DNA of 12,093 bases from Betaproteobacteria bacterium RIFCSPLOWO2_02_FULL_62_17 (lineage in GTDB: Bacteria; Pseudomonadota; Gammaproteobacteria; Burkholderiales; SG8-39): contig MEQV01000042.1 in assembly GCA_001770355.1 (NCBI GenBank), positions 1 through 12,093 of the forward strand. The letters are read 5' to 3'. This document shows, piece by piece, positions 1-5,449 of this stretch. The first letter of the stretch is position 1; each line of letters starts with the position of its first letter. Below the pieces are notes generated by a model, which saw only the letters and a list, made by a program, of their open reading frames with translations, was not told the origin of the DNA and searched no databases. A program made the translations under genes and the position numbers.

Positions 1-2
1 CA

Positions 3-86
3 CCGGAATCCATCGCCGAATTCATCCGCGGCGAGCGCGAACTCTGGGAAAAGATCGTCAAGACTGTGGGCCTGCAACGCCAGTAG
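3..86 (+). CDS. 3' end of a truncated gene, possibly a Bug/TctC-family solute receptor
   Basis: Only the last 27 codons and a TAG stop are inside the window. The visible tail has an amphipathic stretch (FIRGERELWEKIVKTVGL) followed by three polar residues. This resembles the C-terminal helix of Bug-family periplasmic receptors, which often end in an F-x-R-x-E-x-x-x-W-x-K-[IV]-[IV]-K-x-x-G pattern. The presence of a complete Bug gene about 1 kb away makes this plausible, because Bug genes often occur in groups. The fragment is too short for a firm assignment. It converges with the leftward hydrolase gene, with 36 nt between the two stops. Confidence 0.5.
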   Translation, partial: PESIAEFIRGERELWEKIVKTVGLQRQ

Positions 87-96
87 GACTTCGGCG

Positions 97-111
97 CTGC
101 CAGGACGGCAG
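97..111. terminator. small hairpin between two convergent genes
   Basis: CTGCC at 97-101 and GGCAG at 107-111 form a perfect 5-bp stem with a 5-nt loop. It lies in the 36-nt gap between the stops of two convergent genes, where a bidirectional terminator would be expected. There is no T tract on either side, so intrinsic termination is doubtful. Confidence 0.2.
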
Positions 112-122
112 GGACTGAATAC

Positions 123-998
123 TCAGCGCGCGTGCTGCCATGCGAACGCGATGATTTTTTCCACCATGCGCTGTGCTTCGGCCGACTCCGGCTGTGTGCG
201 CACCAGGTCGTAGGCCGGGCCTTCGAACAGCTCCAACTGCAGCTTGCCGCCCGCCTTGCGGTAGCCGGCGACAAACTGTTCCAGGTTTTCCATCGGGTGC
301 AGTTCGTCGATCGGATTTTGCAGGTACAAAATGCCGGGCGTCTCCACCTTGTCGCCGCGCTCCAGCGCCTTGACCGGACTGCCCTCGCCCATGGCCTCTT
401 CGGTTACCCAGTAGCGGTCCTGGCTGCGTATTTGTTCAGTGCGCACCTGAATGGGATTGCCATCGGCCTGACGCTTCCTGGCATAGCGATAGCGTCCCAG
501 CGGGCAGATCACCGGCCACATTGCCACGGCAAATGCGGCGCGCGCATCGAAGCGCGACGCATCCGGCGCGCCGGGGATCGCGGCGTAGCGGGGATCGAGA
601 GGTTTCATGCCGGCCAGCACCGCCAGATGTGCGCCGCTCGAGGTGCCCATCGCCCCCACCCATTCCGCGCGCGCGTGGAAGCGCGCGGCATTGGCCTTCA
701 GCCAGCGTATGCCGTAATTCACATCCGCCACCGAGCCCGGATAGGTGGCGTCGGGCGGCGCGCGAAAATCCAGCGCCGCGATCACCACGCCACCGCTTGC
801 GACCGGCAGGTTGATGGCATCGTTATTTTTGCGATCCCCCATGCACCAGGCGCCGCCGTGCATCTCCACCACTGCGGGAAATGGCCCGCTGCCGCGCGGC
901 TTGAAAACCCGCGCCAGCAAAGGCTTTTCGCCATGGCGCAGGTATTCGAGTTCTTCGATATCGACTTCATAGCGCTGCTTTGTGCCGCTGCCGGACAT
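123..998 (-). CDS. alpha/beta hydrolase (esterase/lipase-like) with an altered C-terminal catalytic motif
   Basis: A protein of 291 aa with no signal peptide, so probably cytoplasmic. The fold is shown by the oxyanion-hole motif HGGAW at residues 47-51 and the nucleophile elbow G-T-S-S-G at 118-122, which makes Ser120 the expected nucleophile. Asp231 in the segment NPIDELHP is a likely acid residue. Related enzymes have a G-x-P-H-G-F motif near residue 263 carrying the catalytic His. Here the segment reads EGPAYDL, so Tyr263 stands where His is expected. The enzyme may be inactive, may use another base such as His234, or may act differently. The frame stays open upstream for 68 more codons, but that part overlaps the Bug gene and is low-complexity. 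The ATG at 998 has AGGGG 7 nt upstream and gives the normal family N-terminus. It follows the Bug gene by 43 nt and is probably cotranscribed. The substrate is unknown. Confidence 0.85.
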   Translation of the reverse strand: MSGSGTKQRYEVDIEELEYLRHGEKPLLARVFKPRGSGPFPAVVEMHGGAWCMGDRKNNDAINLPVASGGVVIAALDFRAPPDATYPGSVADVNYGIRWLKANAARFHARAEWVGAMGTSSGAHLAVLAGMKPLDPRYAAIPGAPDASRFDARAAFAVAMWPVICPLGRYRYARKRQADGNPIQVRTEQIRSQDRYWVTEEAMGEGSPVKALERGDKVETPGILYLQNPIDELHPMENLEQFVAGYRKAGGKLQLELFEGPAYDLVRTQPESAEAQRMVEKIIAFAWQHAR

Positions 999-1006
999 GA
1001 CGATTC

Positions 1007-1042
1007 CCCTGTGATCCCTGTGAACCCTGTAATCCCTGTGAT
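1007..1042 (-). repeat. four tandem 9-bp repeats carrying the ribosome-binding site of the hydrolase
   Basis: In the direction of transcription the units are ATCACAGGG, ATTACAGGG, TTCACAGGG and ATCACAGGG, head to tail. The first A of the array is the last base of the TAA stop of the Bug gene. The last unit, together with one more G, provides the AGGGG (1006-1010) that lies 7 nt before the hydrolase ATG. The array therefore fills most of the 43-nt gap between the two genes, and every unit contains an AGGG core. Confidence 0.85.
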
Positions 1043-2016
1043 TATTGCGGCGTAATGCCCAACAGCCTGGCGAGCTGCGCGAACAGTTCGATCTGCCCTT
1101 TCCAGTACGCTGAGAACTGCTCCGGGCTGCCGCCGATGATCTGGGTGGCGTCCATTTTGTTCGCGATATCCGCCGAATTGAGCGCTTTGACGAATTCAGC
1201 ATTCAGCCGGTTGATCAGGGGCGGCGGCGTGCCGGCCGGAGCGAAAAATCCGTTCCAGATGGTCGAACCGCGAAATGCCGGAATTGTCTCCCTGACCAGG
1301 GGAATTTCCGGCAACTTCGGATAGCGCCGCTCCTCCAGGAACGCCAGGATCCTGGCCTTGCCGGCGTTGACCTGGGGCAAGGCCACCGTCACCGAGGTAA
1401 TCACCGCAGAAATCTGTCCCGAAATCATGCCTGTCAATGCCGGCGCCAGACCCTTGTAGGGAACGTGAACGATATCGGTTCCGGTAATGGCCTTCAGCGC
1501 TTCACCGGACATGTGATACGCGCCACCCGCGCCGGAACTGCCATAGGTGAGCTTGCCGGGATTCTTTTTCGCATAGTCCACCAATTCAGCGACGGAATGG
1601 ATCGGCAGCGAGGGATTGACGACAATGCAGGTGATCGACTCCACACCGCCCGCGATGGGCGCGAAGTCCTTCACCGGATCGTAAGACAGGCTTTTGCGCA
1701 GGTAGATATTGGCAACCTGCGCGGTGGCATTGCCCACCAGGATGGTGTAACCATCCGGCGCGGCACGCGCCACCCATTCCGAGCCGACGATGCCATCGGC
1801 CCCGGCGCGGTTCTCGACTATGACGGCCTGCCCCAGCGACTCGGTCATCTTCTGCGCCAGCAGGCGCGAAAGCGTGTCGGAGCCGCCTCCCGGAGGACTG
1901 GGCACGATAAGGCGCACCGGCTTAACCGGAAATGCCTGTGGCCAGGCAGGCTGGGCGCCTACAGCGCAAAGCATTGCGACCAGCCAGACATACTTTTTCA
2001 GCGTGCCATGTGACAT
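1042..2016 (-). CDS. Bug/TctC-family periplasmic solute-binding receptor
   Basis: A 324-aa exported protein of the family PF03401. A signal peptide covers residues 1-28 (basic KK, then a hydrophobic core, probable cleavage after WPQA). The mature protein opens with FPVKPVRLIVPSPPGGGSD, the usual first strand and glycine-rich ligand loop of the family. Other typical segments are VIVENRAGADG (66-76), the APDGYT loop (86-91), LTYGSSGAGGAYH (156-168) and VPYKGLAPAL (185-194). Length and architecture are normal. These proteins capture carboxylates or other small organic solutes in the periplasm, sometimes for a TctAB membrane pair. No TctA or TctB gene is visible here, so it is an orphan receptor in this window, as most Bug proteins are. 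AGGAGGAGGG just upstream is a strong ribosome-binding site that fixes the start. The hydrolase gene follows directly, suggesting uptake and hydrolysis of one compound; the ligand cannot be read from the sequence. Confidence 0.93.
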   Translation of the reverse strand: MSHGTLKKYVWLVAMLCAVGAQPAWPQAFPVKPVRLIVPSPPGGGSDTLSRLLAQKMTESLGQAVIVENRAGADGIVGSEWVARAAPDGYTILVGNATAQVANIYLRKSLSYDPVKDFAPIAGGVESITCIVVNPSLPIHSVAELVDYAKKNPGKLTYGSSGAGGAYHMSGEALKAITGTDIVHVPYKGLAPALTGMISGQISAVITSVTVALPQVNAGKARILAFLEERRYPKLPEIPLVRETIPAFRGSTIWNGFFAPAGTPPPLINRLNAEFVKALNSADIANKMDATQIIGGSPEQFSAYWKGQIELFAQLARLLGITPQ

Positions 2017-2022
2017 TGCGGG

Positions 2023-2032
2023 CCCTCCTCCT
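2023..2032 (-). promoter_or_regulatory. strong double Shine-Dalgarno of the Bug receptor gene
   Basis: In the coding direction this reads AGGAGGAGGG, ending 6 nt before the ATG at 2016. It contains two overlapping purine-rich cores. It is much stronger than the initiation sites of most genes in the window, suggesting that the receptor is made in larger amounts than its neighbours. Confidence 0.75.
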
Positions 2033-2047
2033 GATACTCCACGGAAA

Positions 2048-2067
2048 CCGCCAAGACGCGCCGGCGG
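2048..2067 (-). terminator. weak hairpin between the ankyrin gene and the Bug gene
   Basis: CCGCC at 2048-2052 and GGCGG at 2063-2067 form a 5-bp GC stem with a 10-nt loop. In the leftward direction the stem is followed by only three T residues. It lies 18 nt past the ankyrin stop, in the 68-nt gap before the Bug gene, where the tmk-to-ankyrin transcript might end. The short stem and T run make it a weak candidate. Confidence 0.3.
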
Positions 2068-2084
2068 CTCGCTGTTGCGCGCTC

Positions 2085-2732
2085 CTATTGCAGCGCCCCG
2101 GCCTGCTTCAACAGTTCGATCATATCGCGGCGATTGTCGCGTATCGCCCAGGAGAGCGCCGTGGCACCATCGTCGTTCTTGAGATCGGTCGAGGCGCGAT
2201 GCGCGAGCAGCAGCTTTACCGCGTTGGTCCTGTCCTGGCGTACCGCCATCATCAGCGGGGTGGTGCCGTTGGGCGAGCGCACATTGATCCGCGCCCGAAG
2301 GTCAATCAGCATTGAACAAAGATCGACGTGTCCCTGCCAGGCGCAATAGTGCAAGGGTGTCCAGCCTTCGGTGTTGACTTCGGCGCCGCTGGCAATCAAT
2401 TGGCGCGCCATCTCCAGTTGCCCGTGATAGGACGCCGCCATCAAGGGCGTATCGCCAAATACATTGCGGTTATTGATCCGGGCACGCTGCGAGATAAGAA
2501 ATTTCGCCAGCTCCACGTGACCGGCCGCCGCCGCCGCGGCGAGCAGGGTATTGCCATGCTCGTCGGCGGTATTCGGGTCGGCGCCGCGTGCCAGCGCCTC
2601 GCGAATGCCCGCGATATCGTTCAATTCGGCCATGCGCATCATGCGCTCAGGATCCAGTTGCGCGAAAGCCGGAGCGGCGAACGAAAACACCAGTGCGGCA
2701 GCCCAGGACCGCATGAAGCAACGCCTGATCAT
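2085..2732 (-). CDS. exported ankyrin-repeat protein coupled to tatD
   Basis: A 215-aa protein with a signal peptide at residues 1-24 (RR, then a hydrophobic core, cleavage expected after AFA), so probably periplasmic. The rest is almost entirely ankyrin repeats: a degenerate first repeat at about 35-58, then repeats near 60-91, 93-122, 123-155, 156-188 and 189-213. Consensus segments are GHVELAKFLI, GDTPLMAASYHGQLEMARQLI, GWTPLHYCAWQGHVDL and GTTPLMMAVRQDRTNAVKLLL. The loop between the third and fourth repeats (GAEVNTEGWTPLH) is about three residues shorter than usual. Ankyrin repeats bind proteins, so a scaffold or inhibitor role is expected, but the partner is unknown. Its ATG overlaps the tatD stop (ATGA), so translation is probably coupled. 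A second Met at residue 7 also precedes the hydrophobic core, but the overlapping ATG is the likelier start. Confidence 0.9.
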   Translation of the reverse strand: MIRRCFMRSWAAALVFSFAAPAFAQLDPERMMRMAELNDIAGIREALARGADPNTADEHGNTLLAAAAAAGHVELAKFLISQRARINNRNVFGDTPLMAASYHGQLEMARQLIASGAEVNTEGWTPLHYCAWQGHVDLCSMLIDLRARINVRSPNGTTPLMMAVRQDRTNAVKLLLAHRASTDLKNDDGATALSWAIRDNRRDMIELLKQAGALQ

Positions 2733-3514
2733 ATTTGAGTCGCGCTGTTTGGCACGATCTGGAACAGCCGGAAGAAGTTTTCGCTGGTGGCGCGGGAAAT
2801 GTTCTCGATACTGTCGCCGCGCAGCCGCGCGATTTCCTCGGCCACATGCTTCACCAGTGCCGGCTGATTCACTTTGCCCCGGTGCGGCACCGGGGCAAGG
2901 TAGGGCGAATCGGTTTCCACCAGGACCCGATCAAGGGGCAATACCCGCGCGATCTCCTTCAAATCCGCGGCATTCTTGAAGGTGACGATGCCGGAGAAGG
3001 AAATAAGGAATCCCATGTCAATGGCGGCGCGAGCCGTGTTCAGGCTCTCGGTAAAGCAATGCATCACGCCGCCCACTTGCGCGGCGCCCTCCTCGCGCAT
3101 CAGCCTCAAGGTGTCCTCTGGCGCGGCACGGGTATGGATCACCAGCGGTTTGCCGACTTCGCGGGCGGCACGGATGTGGCGGCGAAAGCGTTCACGCTGC
3201 CACTCCAGGTCGCCCTTGAGGCGAAAGTAATCCAAGCCGGTCTCACCGATGGCGACGACCTTTTGATGCTTTGCTAGCGCCTCCAATTCTGCCTGCGTCA
3301 CTTCTTGCGCGCCTTCGGTGTCGGGATGCACCCCTGCCGAGCACCAGAAATTATCGTATTGCTCCGCAATGGCTCGCACCCTGGGAAATCCCGCGACCGT
3401 GGTGGAAATGCACAGCGCGTGCGTGACCCCGTTGGCCGCCATGGCCGCGCGCAGTTCAACCAAGCGCCCGTCAAACTCGGGAAAATCCAGGTGACAGTGC
3501 GAGTCAACCAGCAT
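2729..3514 (-). CDS. ycfH: TatD-family metal-dependent hydrolase (YcfH-like nuclease)
   Basis: A 261-aa TIM-barrel hydrolase of usual family length. Metal ligands are visible in order: H6 and H8 in DSHCHLD, E91 in GETGLDY, H127 in VIHTRA, H152 in MHCFTE and D202 in ETDSPYLAP. TatD-family enzymes act on DNA ends as 3'-5' exonucleases or endonucleases in the cytoplasm; other substrates have been proposed. The position directly after tmk and holB matches that of E. coli ycfH, which favours this orthologue over TatD proper. Only 21 nt separate it from holB. Initiation at ATG 3514 has just a modest GGGA upstream. Its TGA overlaps the start of the ankyrin gene. Confidence 0.93.
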   Translation of the reverse strand: MLVDSHCHLDFPEFDGRLVELRAAMAANGVTHALCISTTVAGFPRVRAIAEQYDNFWCSAGVHPDTEGAQEVTQAELEALAKHQKVVAIGETGLDYFRLKGDLEWQRERFRRHIRAAREVGKPLVIHTRAAPEDTLRLMREEGAAQVGGVMHCFTESLNTARAAIDMGFLISFSGIVTFKNAADLKEIARVLPLDRVLVETDSPYLAPVPHRGKVNQPALVKHVAEEIARLRGDSIENISRATSENFFRLFQIVPNSATQI

Positions 3515-3535
3515 TGACGGTCCCGAGCGCTTTCA

Positions 3536-4564
3536 TCATGGGTAATCGCCTGACAGGCGCCGTCCATCGAGCATCGCCACATACCCGAACAGCAGATCTT
3601 CCATGAACAGGCGCGGATTGAGCGGGTGTTCCGCCAGTGCGCGTGCACGCGCCAGGCGGCGCAGATACCCGGCGATCAGCCGCGGAGAACATTGCGCGGC
3701 AAGCGCATCCACCGCGGCGGCCCGGTCGGCGTGATAGCGCACCCGGCCGCTGATCCGGCTGGAAAGCATGTCATAGCACCAGCGGTAGAGAGCGGTGACT
3801 ACCTCGACGGGCGCGGCGCGTTGGCACATCGCGGCAACCGCCAGCGCATCCATGCGGCGGTTGGCCAATTGCTCGGCAAGCTGGTTCAGAAAATCTGCCC
3901 GATCCGCTAACACCGCCGCCAGCAGTGGCGCGCCGCCCGCCATGGCAAGCATCGCCTCGGCCTGTTGCACGCCCTGCTCCCGCAGCCATTGCAACGCCTC
4001 CAGCGGAGCTGGATGCGACAAGCCGACCACCTGGCAGCGGCTGCGCACAGTAGGCAACAGCCGGTGCGCATGGGTCGTGGCGAGAATAAATACCGTCCCG
4101 AGCGCCGGTTCCTCCAGGTTCTTGAGCAGCGCATTCTGCGTCGCCGGATTCATGGAATCAGCCGGATGCAGCAGCACCACGCGCCTGCCGGCGCGATGCG
4201 TGCCCACATTCAGGAACGGCTGCAACTCGCGCACCTGGTCGATACGGATCTGGTCGCTTTTCTTGTCGCGTTCTCGCGCCGTGAGCGGCGGGTCATCCTC
4301 GGCGCTCTCGGCCTCCTGAACATAACTATCGGGCTGGACCAGGCGGAAATCCGGGTGATTCCCCGCGGCAAACCAGCCACAGGCAAGGCACTGCCCACAA
4401 GCTGGTGCCTCCTCCTGCACCGATTCGCACAGCAGAGCTTGCGCCCATTCCAGTGAAAACTCAAAAACTCCTGTTCCTTCAGGTGCCTGCAACAGTATGG
4501 CGTGGGCCAAACGGGCACGCTTCTGATGCAGGGAGTGAAAGGTGTCAATATGCCATTTATACAT
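3536..4564 (-). CDS. holB: DNA polymerase III delta-prime subunit
   Basis: A 342-aa clamp-loader subunit. Residues 20-180 form the AAA+ core. The P-loop region (APEGTGVFE, 28-36) lacks the Walker A lysine, so ATP binding is unlikely; delta-prime of E. coli also lacks it, as it serves as a rigid stator. The zinc module is intact with C46, C56, C59 and C62. The SRC motif at 175-177, which acts on ATP bound by the neighbouring clamp-loader subunit, is present in TVRSRCQVV. An acidic insertion (residues 84-100) precedes the conserved segment IRIDQVREL. The C-terminal half is the usual helical collar domain, poorly conserved. The gene begins 4 nt after the tmk stop, so the two are surely cotranscribed. 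Its first codons lie in an exceptionally AT-rich stretch. Confidence 0.95.
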   Translation of the reverse strand: MYKWHIDTFHSLHQKRARLAHAILLQAPEGTGVFEFSLEWAQALLCESVQEEAPACGQCLACGWFAAGNHPDFRLVQPDSYVQEAESAEDDPPLTARERDKKSDQIRIDQVRELQPFLNVGTHRAGRRVVLLHPADSMNPATQNALLKNLEEPALGTVFILATTHAHRLLPTVRSRCQVVGLSHPAPLEALQWLREQGVQQAEAMLAMAGGAPLLAAVLADRADFLNQLAEQLANRRMDALAVAAMCQRAAPVEVVTALYRWCYDMLSSRISGRVRYHADRAAAVDALAAQCSPRLIAGYLRRLARARALAEHPLNPRLFMEDLLFGYVAMLDGRRLSGDYP

Positions 4565-4620
4565 AAATTCAAATAGTTAAAATATATCTTTCAAGTATTA
4601 CTCTAATTTCTTCTATTGAC
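4561..4620. other. 60-bp AT-rich island at the tmk/holB junction
   Basis: Only 12 of 60 bases are G or C, in a window that is otherwise clearly GC-rich. The island covers the last 16 codons or so of tmk, the 4-nt gap and the holB start codon. The end of tmk is written with codons such as ATA, TTA and ATT that are rare elsewhere in the window. I looked for a leftward promoter here. Hexamers such as TTGAAA and TATATT occur, but not at proper spacing. Confidence 0.8.
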
Positions 4621-5180
4621 TTGCTGGAATCAATGACTTTAATGCGAGTTGCATAGGCCAAGGCACGCTCCTGATAGACCTTGCGAACCCGATTGAAGAA
4701 AGCCAGATCTTCCTGCTCGAATCGATCCGGGCTGGCCGTACTGGCCGCCAGGCGCTGCCTGGCCACTTCCACGGGCAGGTCAAAAAACAGCGTTAGGTCC
4801 GGTTGCAGACCCTGTTGCACCCAATTCTCGAGGTCGCTGATCCGTTGCTCGCCCAAGCCCCTGCCTCCCCCTTGATAGGCAAAGCTGGCGTCGGTAAAAC
4901 GGTCCGAAAGCACCCAATCGCCGCGCTCCAGCGCCGGCAAAATGAGCTTGGCCAGGTGCTCGCGGCGCGCCGCAAACATGAGCAAGGTCTCCGTCTCCAG
5001 ATGCATCGGTTCGCGCAACAGCAATTCGCGCAAGCTTTCCCCCAGGGGCGTGCCGCCAGGTTCGCGGGTTACGATCAGCGTGTGACCCAGGGCGCGCAGA
5101 CGTGCGGCAATCCACTCGACATGACTGCTCTTGCCGGCACCGTCCACGCCTTCCAGTGTGATGAATTTACCGCGACTCAC
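4569..5180 (-). CDS. tmk: thymidylate kinase (dTMP kinase)
   Basis: A 203-aa enzyme that phosphorylates dTMP to dTDP in dTTP synthesis, in the cytoplasm. The P-loop is GVDGAGKSS (11-19), the dTMP-binding region is REPGGTPLGESLR (39-51), and the DR(F/Y) motif is D93-R94-F95 in LSDRFTDASFAYQGGGRG. The segment FFDLPVEVARQRL (132-144) is also typical, and the lid region follows near 145-155. The start is GTG at 5180, since SRGKFITLEG immediately after it matches the normal N-terminus of the family; only a weak GGGA lies about 10 nt upstream. The C-terminal ending (VILERYILTI) is encoded by very AT-rich DNA. In many proteobacteria mltG lies directly upstream; here a rightward transporter gene stands between them. 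Confidence 0.96.
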   Translation of the reverse strand: MSRGKFITLEGVDGAGKSSHVEWIAARLRALGHTLIVTREPGGTPLGESLRELLLREPMHLETETLLMFAARREHLAKLILPALERGDWVLSDRFTDASFAYQGGGRGLGEQRISDLENWVQQGLQPDLTLFFDLPVEVARQRLAASTASPDRFEQEDLAFFNRVRKVYQERALAYATRIKVIDSSKSIEEIRVILERYILTI

Positions 5181-5449
5181 GTTATTCGATTCCCGATTCC
5201 GACACGCAATTCAAGGACATCGCAGGCGCAATACCCCTGCGGGTGTGGGGCTTGACCCGGCGAATGATAACCGGGGCAAACCGTCTGCGGGCGTGCAATA
5301 TGCCATGTGAACGCGAACGTTTCACAATGCCGCGCAGGCGCACAACACTAAAGCGCTCTGCCGTACCGGGCCGCGGCCTGCCGGCGTTGCAAACCGCGCA
5401 CATCTGGACTAGATTCCACGCTGGCCAAATGGGGGGTTGGTTACAGCTG
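5181..5449. other. divergent intergenic region between tmk and the Nramp gene
   Basis: These 269 bases hold no convincing gene, although the Nramp frame stays open through part of them. Two small GC hairpins are visible: CCCC (5234-5237) with GGGG (5247-5250), and CCCGG (5256-5260) with CCGGG (5271-5275). Neither is followed by a T tract. I did not recognise a manganese riboswitch (yybP-ykoY type) or a clear MntR or Fur operator. The control of tmk and of the transporter presumably lies here. Confidence 0.6.
5387..5415 (+). promoter_or_regulatory. possible sigma-70 promoter of the Nramp gene
   Basis: TTGCAA at 5387-5392 and TAGATT at 5410-5415 are separated by exactly 17 bp. Each matches the consensus at four of six positions. 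Transcription would begin near 5422, giving a leader of about 28 nt to the ATG at 5450. If real, it argues against translation from the upstream in-frame ATG codons before 5422. Confidence 0.35.

Noticed and set aside
132..1055. Long rightward open frame (307 codons) opposite the hydrolase gene
   Set aside because: It is the complement of a gene with clear hydrolase motifs. Its product is rich in His, Arg and Ala without any domain, as expected for a shadow frame in GC-rich DNA.
999..1202. 68-codon N-terminal extension of the hydrolase
   Set aside because: It overlaps the Bug gene in another frame, is Arg/Ser-rich and partly encodes the 9-bp repeat. The ATG at 998 has a proper ribosome-binding site and the usual N-terminus.
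2328..2738. Rightward open frame of 136 codons opposite the ankyrin gene
   Set aside because: The leftward frame has a signal peptide and ankyrin repeats; the rightward one is a shadow.
3536..4564. holB as a defective gene because Walker A lysine is missing
   Set aside because: Loss of ATP binding is normal for delta-prime subunits. The zinc cysteines and the SRC motif are intact, so the protein looks functional.
4561..4640. Internal promoter for holB in the AT-rich island
   Set aside because: Hexamers such as TTGAAA, TAATAC and TATATT occur, but no pair stands at 16-18 bp spacing. The island is reported as a composition anomaly only.
5234..5275. Possible manganese riboswitch before the Nramp gene
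   Set aside because: Two short GC hairpins are present, but I do not see the conserved loops of the yybP-ykoY class. The hairpins also lie upstream of the best promoter candidate.
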